A DNA stretch of 64,000 nucleotides, taken from positions 62,001-126,000 of the forward strand of contig NZ_BOOJ01000055.1 of assembly GCF_016863175.1 (NCBI RefSeq), read 5' to 3'. This document shows, piece by piece, positions 9,110-16,652 of this stretch. Under the pieces are notes generated by a model. The model saw only the letters and a program-made list of their open reading frames with translations, was not told where the DNA came from and did not search any database. Made by a program: the position numbers and the translations under genes. The stretch is from Paraplanobispora siamensis (GTDB lineage: Bacteria > Actinomycetota > Actinomycetes > Streptosporangiales > Streptosporangiaceae). The number at the start of each line of letters is the position of its first letter. Positions within the stretch are counted from its first letter, which is position 1.

Positions 9110-9601
9110 GTGGAGCCGACCACCGCCGCGCTCGTCATCCTCTTCGTGCTGGTGGCCCTGCTCGCGGCGGCCGGGGCCGGGCTGTTCCGCCGGGTCAGGG
9201 AGCTGGAGCTGGCCACCTACAACGGCGTGGGGGTGCAGCTGCCGCCGGAGAGCCTGTCCATCCGGCGCGCGGGCGCCACCACCCTCGTGGCCAAGATCAA
9301 CCGCCGCTGTCCCATCTGCGACGACGTCGTGGAGGCCATCGCCAAGCTGGCTCCGGAGCTGCCCGGCGACGTGGACTTCGCCGTCGTCTCCGACGACCCC
9401 GCCTTCGACAAGGCGCTGCCGGAGAACGTCCGGGTCATCACCGACGCGAAGGTCTGGAACTCGATCAACGTGCCCTACACGCCCGCCCTGCTGGTCGTCG
9501 ACGAGCACGGCACGGTCGTCTTCACCACCCCCGCGGGTTCGGGGGAGGCCGTGGCCACCCTCGTCGAACGCGCCGCCGCCAGAAAGGAAGACTCCCTGTG
9601 A
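9110..9601 (+). CDS. Membrane-anchored thioredoxin-like protein (MauD-like)
   Basis: 163 aa. An N-terminal hydrophobic anchor (about residues 5-24) places a thioredoxin-like domain outside the membrane. The redox motif CPIC is at 67-70 in AKINRRCPICDDV. The cis-Pro loop is NVPYTPALLVVDEHG. This layout matches MauD, the thiol-disulfide protein that helps the methylamine dehydrogenase small subunit mature. It starts with GTG 3 bp after gene 8348 and overlaps the next gene by GTGA. Likely role: pass electrons between the membrane proteins of this operon and the eight-Cys exported protein. Confidence 0.8.
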   Translation: MEPTTAALVILFVLVALLAAAGAGLFRRVRELELATYNGVGVQLPPESLSIRRAGATTLVAKINRRCPICDDVVEAIAKLAPELPGDVDFAVVSDDPAFDKALPENVRVITDAKVWNSINVPYTPALLVVDEHGTVVFTTPAGSGEAVATLVERAAARKEDSL

Positions 9602-10089
9602 CGGACATCCTCAGCCGCATCCCCAGCGGCGACACGATGCCGGAGAACGCCGAACCCAGCCGCCTGATCCCGAGGGAGCCCGGCCGCCTGAGCCGCCGCA
9701 GGCTCCTGGGCACCGTCGCCGGCGTCACCGTCGCCGCCGGTCTGGGGGCGCTGGACCTGCTGCCGTGGTCCAAGCCGAAGGCCGCCGCCGCCCTGACCCA
9801 GTGGGGAATGGGAGACTGCCGCGGCTACTTCGACTCCACCACCGTCTGCGTGCCCAGCAACTCCCTGTTCAGCGGCAACTGCTCGGGCAGCTGGCACAAG
9901 GACCAGGGCGGCTCGGGCACCTGCTACAACTTCCGCTACCGCCCGAAGCCCACCGCCTGCGACGGCAGGAACGCCTGGCGCTGGACCGGCCGTACCGCCC
10001 GGCGCAAGTGCTCGGACGGCCACTACGAGTACCACGACTGCGGCGGCGGCAACATCTCCCGCTGGTCCATCTGCCGGACCGCGATCTGA
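9598..10089 (+). CDS. Tat-exported cysteine-rich small protein
   Basis: 163 aa. The start GTG 9598 is supported by AAAGGAAG upstream and overlaps the previous stop. The N-terminus has a twin-arginine signal (SRRRLLG at 32-38) followed by a hydrophobic Ala/Val/Gly stretch and a likely AAA cleavage site near residue 69, so it is folded before export. The mature part (about 95 aa) has eight cysteines and several Trp, in the style of the methylamine dehydrogenase light chain (MauA), though with fewer Cys. I see no proven homology to MauA; the gene context (MauD-, MauE-, MauF-like) suggests the comparison. It may carry several disulfides or a crosslinked cofactor. Confidence 0.75.
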   Translation: MTDILSRIPSGDTMPENAEPSRLIPREPGRLSRRRLLGTVAGVTVAAGLGALDLLPWSKPKAAAALTQWGMGDCRGYFDSTTVCVPSNSLFSGNCSGSWHKDQGGSGTCYNFRYRPKPTACDGRNAWRWTGRTARRKCSDGHYEYHDCGGGNISRWSICRTAI

Positions 10090-10092
10090 TCG

Positions 10093-10800
10093 ATGACCGC
10101 AGCCACTCGCCTGCTCGTCCCGGGGCTGACGGCCGTCGTCGTGGCCGAGATCGCCGCCCTGTGGCACGGTCCCGGCGGCTTCGTCTGGCTCACCGCCGCG
10201 CTGGTGGCCGGGTTCTCCCTGTCCGGCTCGGTTTGAAGCCTCAACAGCGCCTGGGTGCTGTCCTCGTCGGTCCGGCGAGGTTCTGACGCGGCCGGCTTCA
10301 TCACCGGTCTTTTCCTCGGGGCGCTGCCGACCGCGCTCGCTTTCACGATCGTCGGTTCGGTGCTCCGTGTCCCGCTGCCCGAACCCGCCCGCCAGATCCT
10401 GGCCGGGCTGGCGGCGGCGGTGTTCCTCCTGCGGGAGTTCGGCGTGCTGAAGTTCCCGCTCCTGCAGAACGCCCGGCTGGTGCCGCAGTTCGTGGCGCTG
10501 ACCCCCTTCTGGGGATCGGTGCAGTTCGGCATGGAGATGGGCACCGGTATGCGCACCTACTCGCCCACCGGTCTTCCGCACATCACGGCGCTCTGCCTGC
10601 TCCTGCTCGGCTCGTGGTCCGACGCCCTCATGGCGGGCGCCGGGTTCGCGCTGGGCCGGGCGCTGATGCTCCTGACCTTCCTGCTCGCCCGGGACAAGAT
10701 GGCGGCGGACAAGGCCTTCGACTTCGCTCTCCCGGAGATCAAGCCGCTGTTCGTCCTCGCCTTCGTCCCCCTGCTGCTCGTCATGGTGGTCCTGCGGTGA
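10093..10800 (+). CDS. Probable selenoprotein: CcdA/MauF-like membrane protein with in-frame UGA (Sec48)
   Basis: The reading frame from ATG 10093 to TGA 10798 is open except for one TGA at 10234-10236 (codon 48), giving a 235-aa protein. Hydrophobic segments lie on both sides of the codon (about residues 5-24, 28-47, and from 69 onward, about six in all), and the frame continues seamlessly across it. The residue sits in GSV-U-SLNSAW, where CcdA/DsbD-type electron carriers place their first membrane Cys. No ribosome-binding site explains a restart after the TGA. selD, tRNA-Sec, selB and selA flank the operon, and a hairpin follows the UGA at SECIS distance. The gene is coupled to the Cys-rich gene upstream and the MauE-like gene downstream. 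The alternative is a nonsense mutation. Confidence 0.78.
10244..10280 (+). promoter_or_regulatory. Candidate bacterial SECIS hairpin(s) after the in-frame UGA
   Basis: Seven base pairs form between ACAGCGC (10244-10250) and GTGCTGT (10255-10261), with a CTGG loop starting 15 nt after the UGA. The apical-loop distance fits SelB-binding SECIS elements, which lie within the coding region just 3' of UGA. A second hairpin follows directly: CCTCGTCG (10262-10269) with CGGCGAGG (10273-10280), 8 bp. Hairpins are common in GC-rich DNA, so the placement is more telling than the stem itself. Confidence 0.55.
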
Positions 10801-11180
10801 TCGCGCTCCTCGCCCGGTACGGCCTGGCCGTCCTGCTCGCCCTAGCCGTGGCGGGCAAGGCACGGCGCTTCACCGCGTTCCGCCGCTCCCTGGGCCGCTA
10901 CGGGCTGTACGGCCCGGCGGCCCGGGCGGGCGCCTCCACGGTCGTCGCCGTGGAGGCGCTCGCGGTGGCGCTGGCCGTCTCCCCCGCGCCCGCCGTACTG
11001 GTGGGGGCGGTGGGGACGGTCCTCGGCACGGTGTTCACCGGCCTGCAGTCCTTCCTGCTGGCCACCGGGGACCGGGCTCCCTGCCTGTGCTTCGGCACCG
11101 AGGCCCCCGTCTCGGCCGCCTCCTTCGCGCAGGCGGCCGCGGTGCTGCTGGCCGGGCTGCTCCTGCTCTTCTCGGTGTGA
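10797..11180 (+). CDS. MauE/DoxX-like membrane protein
   Basis: 127 aa, GTG start overlapping the preceding stop (GTGA). Four hydrophobic segments are visible. The motif APCLCFGTE (about residues 98-106) is the CxCFG signature of MauE-like proteins, which help form disulfides in the methylamine dehydrogenase light chain. It is the last gene of the operon beginning at 8348. It probably takes part in membrane redox transfer together with the Sec-containing protein and the CPIC thioredoxin. Confidence 0.8.
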   Translation: MIALLARYGLAVLLALAVAGKARRFTAFRRSLGRYGLYGPAARAGASTVVAVEALAVALAVSPAPAVLVGAVGTVLGTVFTGLQSFLLATGDRAPCLCFGTEAPVSAASFAQAAAVLLAGLLLLFSV

Positions 11181-11199
11181 AGTTCCCGTCCCGGGACCC

Positions 11200-11225
11200 C
11201 AACCTTCCGCACACCCGCGTCGGTT
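11200..11225 (+). promoter_or_regulatory. Possible ECF-type promoter of the sigma factor gene
   Basis: AACC at 11201-11204 and CGTC at 11218-11221 are separated by 14-16 bp, resembling the AAC (-35) and CGTC (-10) elements recognised by many ECF sigma factors. They lie about 40 bp before the sigma gene start, consistent with autoregulation. Both motifs are short, so support is limited. Confidence 0.35.
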
Positions 11226-11262
11226 TACCCGGGTGAGAACATCCACGAGGTGAGGGGCGTCC

Positions 11263-11772
11263 GTGACAGATCCTGACGGGTTCCACGAGTTCGTGGCCGC
11301 TCGCGGCCCCGCGCTGTCGCGGACCGCCTACCTGCTCACCGGCGACCACCACACGGCCGCCGACCTGCTGCAGGAGGCGCTGACCAGGACGGTCGGGCAC
11401 TGGCGCAGGGTCTCGGCCGGCGGCAACCCCGAGGCCTACGTCCGCACCGTCATGCTCAACCAGCTGCGGAGCTGGCGCAGGCCGCGCCGCCTGAGGTTCC
11501 TCACCGCCGCCGAGGTGCCCGAGCCCGCGACGGCCGACGGTTCGGGCGACAGCGATCGCAAGGTCATGCTCGTCCGCGCGCTGGCCGTACTGTCGCCTCG
11601 CCAGAGAGCCGTGCTCTATCTGCGCTTCTACGAGGACCTCCCGCAGGAGCAGATCGCCGCCCGGCTGAACTGCTCGCCCGGCACGGTCAAGCGGCACCTC
11701 CACGATGCTCTCGCCCGGCTGCGCAAGGTCTCGCCGGAACTGCTCGGGACGGCCGAGGAGACGCAGCCGTGA
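11263..11772 (+). CDS. SigE-family RNA polymerase sigma factor
   Basis: 169 aa. Region 2 (about residues 6-70) includes AADLLQEALTRTVGHWRRV. Region 4 (about 105-158) includes LSPRQRAVLYLRFYEDLPQEQIAARLNCSPGTVKRHLHDALARLR. It belongs to the small ECF-like actinobacterial SigE group. The GTG start has GAGGGG upstream. Its stop overlaps the start of the following membrane protein (GTGA), the normal arrangement for a cognate anti-sigma. It is 82 bp after the selenoprotein operon and could in principle control it, but nothing in the sequence proves a link. Confidence 0.9.
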   Translation: MTDPDGFHEFVAARGPALSRTAYLLTGDHHTAADLLQEALTRTVGHWRRVSAGGNPEAYVRTVMLNQLRSWRRPRRLRFLTAAEVPEPATADGSGDSDRKVMLVRALAVLSPRQRAVLYLRFYEDLPQEQIAARLNCSPGTVKRHLHDALARLRKVSPELLGTAEETQP

Positions 11773-12941
11773 ACACCGGACCACAGGAGGGGAGCCGTTC
11801 CATGCAGGACCCGGAGGACAGGGAGGCCGAGGTGCTCCGCACCGCGTACGGCGAGCTGGAGCGGGAGGCACGCGACTACGCCGACCCGGTGCGGGCCGTC
11901 ACCGCGGCCCGGCGCCGCAGGGCCGGGCGCACGGCGGCGGGCGCCGTCCTGGCCGCGGCCGCGGTGGCGGGGGTGGTGGGGCTGGCGGGCTATGGGCCGT
12001 GGGCGCCGGGGGAGACCGGACCGGCCACCGGCGCGACGGCCTCCGCGACGGCCTCGGTGACAGCCTCCGTGACCACCGGGCCCACGGCCGGGCCGATCAC
12101 CGTCAGACCGCCGGCGAGCGCGCCGCCGCTTCCCGAGGGGGGCGCCGGCGCCGCCGGGCTGCTGATCTACACGAGCTGCGTGAACGACTGCCCGACCTAT
12201 CTGCTGACCGCCGACGGCCGCCAGTATCTGCTGGGCGGGAAGACCGCTCCGCCGCCGGGCAACCTGACCCTCTCGCCCGACGGCCGCTGGCTCGGCCGGC
12301 CGACCGGCACCGGCTACGAGCTGCGCGATCTGGTCGGCGGCGCCGTCCACACGGTCGACGCGCCGCGCGACGGCGCACCGGGCGCCGTCTACAGCCCGTG
12401 GACGTGGTCGGCCGACGGGCGGCGGCTCGTGCTCGGCCACCACGCCAGCGGTGAGGTGGGGTCCTACGCCGAGGTGAACCTGGCCGACGGCCGTACCACC
12501 GCCCTCACCCCGGACCCGGGCTTCGAACCGGTCGGCATGCTCACCTCCGGTGAGCCGCTGCTGTTCGAGGAGAGCCGGTACGGCGAGCGGGCCACCCGCG
12601 TCGCGCTGGCCGCCGGCACGCCGGGGCGGCGGATCACGCTGGACGCCGGTTCCACCCCGCTGGTCTCCGCGGACGGCGGCCCGTCGATCCAGGTGAGGGG
12701 AGAACGGATCTACGCCGTGGCGCCGGACCTCACGGCGGTCGTGGTCTTCGGCGCCGACGGCGGGGAGCTGGCCCGGCTGCGGCTCAAGCCGGGCGAGACG
12801 CCGCTCGCGCCCGAGGGGGACGGCTTCGCCGTACTGACCGGATCGCGGCTGGAGCGGTGGACCGCCTCGGGGAGCCGGACGCCGCTGTACGACCTGCCGC
12901 AGGAGGCGCTGACCGTGCTGCCCGGCCAGGCCAGGCACTGA
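11769..12941 (+). CDS. Membrane protein with beta-propeller-like domain, probable anti-sigma factor
   Basis: 390 aa from GTG 11769. A start at ATG 11802 (379 aa) has a better AGGAGGGG site and may be the true one. The N-terminal cytoplasmic part (to about residue 55) ends in a basic stretch. One transmembrane segment follows (about 57-76), then a Thr/Ala-rich linker and an external domain of repeated LSPDGRWLGR-like and WSADGRRLVLG-like strands typical of TolB/WD40 propellers. Coupled to the SigE-family gene, it probably holds that sigma factor at the membrane until the external domain senses a signal. Confidence 0.8.
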   Translation: MNTGPQEGSRSMQDPEDREAEVLRTAYGELEREARDYADPVRAVTAARRRRAGRTAAGAVLAAAAVAGVVGLAGYGPWAPGETGPATGATASATASVTASVTTGPTAGPITVRPPASAPPLPEGGAGAAGLLIYTSCVNDCPTYLLTADGRQYLLGGKTAPPPGNLTLSPDGRWLGRPTGTGYELRDLVGGAVHTVDAPRDGAPGAVYSPWTWSADGRRLVLGHHASGEVGSYAEVNLADGRTTALTPDPGFEPVGMLTSGEPLLFEESRYGERATRVALAAGTPGRRITLDAGSTPLVSADGGPSIQVRGERIYAVAPDLTAVVVFGADGGELARLRLKPGETPLAPEGDGFAVLTGSRLERWTASGSRTPLYDLPQEALTVLPGQARH

Positions 12942-12954
12942 GATCGCGGAGGAC

Positions 12955-13050
12955 TGGCGGAGGCGGACGGGAATCGAACCCGCCGCGCCGAGATGCTCGG
13001 CGCCACCGGTTTTGAAGACCGGGAGGGCCACCAGGCACCTGCACGCCTCC
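12955..13050 (-). tRNA. selC: tRNA-Sec (UCA anticodon)
   Basis: 96 nt including an encoded CCA. On the minus strand it starts GGAGGCGTGC and ends CGCCTCCGCCA, pairing as a long acceptor stem. The anticodon loop is CTTCAAA with anticodon TCA, which reads UGA. The variable arm is long (GCGCCGAGCATCTCGGCGC) and the D arm extended, both typical of bacterial tRNA-Sec. It lies 88 bp downstream of selB on the same strand. It would be charged with Ser and converted to Sec-tRNA by SelA. Confidence 0.95.
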
Positions 13051-13138
13051 GTTGATCACCCTAGTGCCGCGGGGATCCCGGCCGGAAACCCGGACGCGTT
13101 CACACCCGGCGGATCACCGGCCGTTCAGGCCCGGTGGA

Positions 13139-14929
13139 TCACTCCCGTCCGGCTCCGCGGGTCACCTCCCGCAGGGAGTCGGTGGTCCTGCGAGTACGGC
13201 CCAGCCGGTCCAGATGTTCCAGCAGCGGGATCGTCACCCGGCGGGTGGAGTTCAGCGCCTGCCTGGCCTGCGCCGCGGTGAACGGCTGCGGCAGCGCCGC
13301 GAGGATCTCCACCGCCCGGTCGGCGCAGCCGGGGGCCAGGACGACGCCGGGCGCGATCCGCACCAGCCGGCCGGCCGTCTCGGCCGCCGCCAGATCCCCG
13401 GGCCGCAGCCCGAGCCCGGCCAGGCGCTCGGCCGTGGGCGCCGCGAAAGGCTCCCGTTCCAGCTCCGCGGTGAGCGTCTCCAAAGCGCGGGCGAGCCTCG
13501 GGGGCAGTTCGGGGGCCGCCGCGCTCAGCCGCCCCCGCACCCGGGACAGCCCCGTCCCGGCGGCCAGCGCGTCCACCAGGGAACGGTCCGGCAGCTCCAG
13601 CGCCTGCCGGACGGCCTCCGCCGGCAGCCCGGGATCGTGCGGATGCTCCGCGGCCCGTGCCGTCACGACCCGTACGAGCCGGTCACGCAGGGCGTCCCAG
13701 CGTCCGGGGTCGGCCAGCCACTCCCCCGCCGCCAGTGCGGACTCCGGCGGATCGGCACCCATCGCGACGAGCTCCGCGCGCCGTACCAGACCGCGCCGCC
13801 GCAGTTCCGCCGTCCCGTCCGGCACCCCGTCCATGCTCCGCAGCTCCTGCGCCCGGGCCGCGGCCGCACCCCGCCGCCGCAGTTCGGGCGGGCGGACGTC
13901 GAGCACGGTGGCGCCCCACACCCGGCGGCTGCCGGGGTCGCGCAGCAGCGCGCGGTCGCCGATGCGCAGGGGCAGCTCCCGCGCCAGGGTGATCCTGGCG
14001 GTGTCGTCGCCCAGACGCCTGACCCGGGCCGGTACGGCGGCCGCTCCCTGGTGCCAGACCGCCTCCCGGGCGGGAGGCCGCGGCGGCGCGGAACCACCGT
14101 GCCGGGCCGCCTGCCGCCAGGTCCCGCCGGGAGGACGCAACCGCACGTCCACCACCGCGGACGGCAGCCAGCGGTCGGGCGTGACCAGCACCGTCCCGCG
14201 CCGGATCCCGGAGGCGGCCGCGCCGCGGAGGTTGACCGCGACCCTCGCCGGGCCCGAGACCTCCTCACGCGGGGTCCCCAGGCTGTGCAGCCCCCGGACC
14301 CGGACCGGCTCGCCGTCGGCCAGGAGGGTGTCGCCGACCCGGACGGTCCCCTCGCCCAGGGTCGCGGTGGCCACCGTCCCCCTGCCCTCGGCGGTGAACA
14401 CCCTGTCGGCCCAGATCCGCGTGCCGGCCGCGGGGTCGGGCTCCGGCATCGCCCCGGCCAGCTCAGTCAGCACAGCGCGCAGCCGCGGCAGCCCCTCACC
14501 GCTGAGCGCGCTGACCGCCGGCGCGGGCACGCCCTCCAGGCCGGTGCCGGCCAGCCTCTCCCGCGCCTCGGCCAGCGCGCGGTCCGGGCCTGCCAGGTCG
14601 CAGCGGGTGACGACGAGCAGACCGTGGCGGATGCCGAGGGCGTCGACGATGTCCAGGTGCTCCTGCGTCTGCACGCGCCAGCCCTCGTCGGCCGCGACGA
14701 CGAGCATCACCGCCGGGACCGGGCCCACCCCGGCGAGCATGTTGGTGACGAACCGCTCGTGGCCCGGCACGTCCACGAAGGCCGTGTCACCGGTCCAGAC
14801 GAACCCGAGGTCGATGGTCAGCCCCCTGCGGCGCTCCTCCTCCCACCGGTCGGGCTCCATCCCGGTCAGCGCCCGCAGCAGCGTGGACTTGCCGTGGTCC
14901 ACGTGTCCCGCGGTGGCGATCACCTGCAT
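13139..14929 (-). CDS. selB: Selenocysteine-specific elongation factor SelB
   Basis: 596 aa. Delivers Sec-tRNA to UGA codons that carry a SECIS. The N-terminal GTPase has GHVDHGKST (residues 8-16), DVPGH, and TRCD in place of NKxD. Next come EF-Tu-like beta domains, then C-terminal winged-helix modules (about 400-596), which in known SelB bind the mRNA hairpin. I chose ATG 14929 because MQVIATAGHVDHGKST begins there; longer readings add a low-complexity extension antisense to selA. It overlaps the selA stop by 10 bp, so selA and selB are coupled. Confidence 0.95.
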   Translation of the reverse strand: MQVIATAGHVDHGKSTLLRALTGMEPDRWEEERRRGLTIDLGFVWTGDTAFVDVPGHERFVTNMLAGVGPVPAVMLVVAADEGWRVQTQEHLDIVDALGIRHGLLVVTRCDLAGPDRALAEARERLAGTGLEGVPAPAVSALSGEGLPRLRAVLTELAGAMPEPDPAAGTRIWADRVFTAEGRGTVATATLGEGTVRVGDTLLADGEPVRVRGLHSLGTPREEVSGPARVAVNLRGAAASGIRRGTVLVTPDRWLPSAVVDVRLRPPGGTWRQAARHGGSAPPRPPAREAVWHQGAAAVPARVRRLGDDTARITLARELPLRIGDRALLRDPGSRRVWGATVLDVRPPELRRRGAAAARAQELRSMDGVPDGTAELRRRGLVRRAELVAMGADPPESALAAGEWLADPGRWDALRDRLVRVVTARAAEHPHDPGLPAEAVRQALELPDRSLVDALAAGTGLSRVRGRLSAAAPELPPRLARALETLTAELEREPFAAPTAERLAGLGLRPGDLAAAETAGRLVRIAPGVVLAPGCADRAVEILAALPQPFTAAQARQALNSTRRVTIPLLEHLDRLGRTRRTTDSLREVTRGAGRE

Positions 14930-16227
14930 GCGGCGACCACCACGGCGAACAGCTCGTCGTCGCCCGTCTCCGCCACGGTTCTCAGGTCCAGCAGGCACCG
15001 GCCGTGCTCGACCCGGCCGAGCACGGCCGGGTCGCCCTCGCGCAGCGGCCCGGCCAGCGCCTCGTCGAGTGCGACGGCCGCACTGGCCAGCGTGACCCCG
15101 GGCGCGCTCCCGCCGCCGACCCTGGCCTCGCTGTCCACGGCGGACGCGGGGATCCCCGCGTCCGTGAGCCGGGCCGCCAGCGCCCGCGCCCGCCGCCGCA
15201 GCCGTACGGGGTCGGCGTGCAGCGCGTCGGCGACGGGATGGCCTCCGGCCGTGAGAGCGGTGAGCGTGGCCTCCAGCGCGGCGAGGGTGAGCTTGTCCAC
15301 CCGCAGCGCCCGGGCCAGCGGGTGGCGGCGCAGCCGCTCCACCAGGTCCGCCCGACCCAGCAGCAGGCCGCACTGCGGGCCGCCGAGGAGCTTGTCCCCG
15401 CTCGCGGTCACCAGGTCGGCGCCCTCCTTCAGCCAGGTCGCCGCGTCGGGTTCGTCCGGCAGCAGGGGTTCGGGGCGCAGCAGGCCGGACCCGGCGTCGG
15501 CCACCAGCGGCAGTCCCGCCTCCCGGCAGACCCCGGCGAGCTCCGCGATGCCGGGCGTGCCCGCGAAGCCCTCGATCCGGTAGTTGGAGGGGTGCACCTT
15601 CAGCACGAACCCGGTCTCCGGGCCGATGGCCGCCGCGTAGTCGTCCACGCTCGTGCGGTTGGTCGTGCCCACCTCGCGCAGTCGCGCCCCGGTGGAGACC
15701 AGCAGGTCGGGCAGGCGGAAACCGTCGCCTATCTCGACCATCTCCCCCCGGCTGATGACGATCTCCTTACCTCCGGCGAACGCGGTGGCGGCCAGGACCA
15801 GCGCCGCGGCGTTGTTGTTGACCAGGTGGACGGCCCCGGCCCCGGGCACCGCGGCCGCCAGCGCCGCCAGCGCCGTACGGCCGCGCCGTCCCCGGCGGCC
15901 GGTGGCCAGGTCGAGCTCGACGTCGGTGGTGCCCGCGGCGACCGCCAGCGCCTCGACCGCCGCGGCGGGCAGCGGAGCCCGGCCCAGGTTCGTGTGCAGC
16001 AGGACCCCGGTGGCGTTGACGACCCTGCGCGGCCCCGTCCCGGCCAGCGCGGCCAGGGCCGCCGCCGGCACGTCATCGGGGGTGATCACGCCCTCGCGGG
16101 CCAGCCGCTGCGCCTCGTTGACGGCCGCCTTCACCCGCGCACGCCCGAACTTCGTGAGCGGCGCGGTGAAATCCGGATCCGCCAGGACCGCGTCCGTACG
16201 CGGGATGAGCCGCCGTATGTCGGTCAT
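14920..16227 (-). CDS. selA: L-seryl-tRNA(Sec) selenium transferase
   Basis: 435 aa from ATG 16227 (beginning MTDIRRLIPRTDAVLADP, the usual SelA opening); an in-frame GTG at 16251 would add eight residues. This PLP enzyme converts Ser-tRNA(Sec) to Sec-tRNA(Sec) using selenophosphate. The PLP lysine is in TASGDKLLGGPQCG. The N-terminal RVVNATGVLLHTNLGRAPL and ELDLATGRRGRR segments are family hallmarks. The order selA-selB-selC on the minus strand gives one selenocysteine unit facing away from the divergent 16392 gene. Confidence 0.95.
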   Translation of the reverse strand: MTDIRRLIPRTDAVLADPDFTAPLTKFGRARVKAAVNEAQRLAREGVITPDDVPAAALAALAGTGPRRVVNATGVLLHTNLGRAPLPAAAVEALAVAAGTTDVELDLATGRRGRRGRTALAALAAAVPGAGAVHLVNNNAAALVLAATAFAGGKEIVISRGEMVEIGDGFRLPDLLVSTGARLREVGTTNRTSVDDYAAAIGPETGFVLKVHPSNYRIEGFAGTPGIAELAGVCREAGLPLVADAGSGLLRPEPLLPDEPDAATWLKEGADLVTASGDKLLGGPQCGLLLGRADLVERLRRHPLARALRVDKLTLAALEATLTALTAGGHPVADALHADPVRLRRRARALAARLTDAGIPASAVDSEARVGGGSAPGVTLASAAVALDEALAGPLREGDPAVLGRVEHGRCLLDLRTVAETGDDELFAVVVAACR

Positions 16228-16391
16228 GTGATCAATTATCGGAGTTTTCACCCGGGTCGCGGATCATGGATCGCCCACATCGGCGCGACGGCACCGGAGC
16301 GGGCCATAAAAAATCTTGGAAGTCGGTGTAACCATCCGCCCTGATCGCCCCTCTTATCTGACGAACCCACCCGAACAGAACGGAAACGACA

Positions 16392-16646
16392 ATGAGCGAG
16401 TTCTACGTCACCACCACCGACTACGTCGACTACGACGGCGACGGCGGCACCGACGCCCAGCTGATCGACACCGACGGCGACTACGTGGCCGACGAGGAGC
16501 GCTACGACACCGACGGCGACGGCGTCACCGACGTGGTCTACCTCGACCACAACGGCGACGGCTACGCCGACGAGATCCGCGTCGACCTCAACGGCGACGG
16601 CGTCTCCGACTACACCGAGTACCAGGGTCCGTTCCCGACCGCCTGA
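16392..16646 (+). CDS. Small acidic protein of tandem DxDxDG calcium-binding-like repeats
   Basis: 84 aa made almost entirely of five DxDxDG-type loops (DYDGDGGTD, DTDGDYVAD, DTDGDGVTD, DHNGDGYAD, DLNGDGVSD), spaced about 12-14 residues apart. Similar loops bind Ca2+ in thrombospondin type-3 and dockerin-like repeats. It has no signal peptide or membrane segment and is very acidic. The start is ATG 16392, with a weak GGAAACGA site. It is the only gene reading rightward from the promoter region next to selA. It may buffer or sense calcium; function unknown. The tail of NhaA in this window has one similar loop. Confidence 0.8.
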   Translation: MSEFYVTTTDYVDYDGDGGTDAQLIDTDGDYVADEERYDTDGDGVTDVVYLDHNGDGYADEIRVDLNGDGVSDYTEYQGPFPTA

Positions 16647-16652
16647 TCCCGA

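Noticed and set aside
10255-10800. Reading the MauF-like gene as a separate short gene starting at GTG 10255
   Set aside because: No ribosome-binding site, the first two membrane helices would be lost, and the open frame runs back through the UGA to the preceding gene. A selenocysteine reading explains all of this.
13139-15373. SelB extended to a 744-aa protein
   Set aside because: The extra N-terminal part is antisense to selA and low-complexity; the GTPase domain starts at Met 14929.
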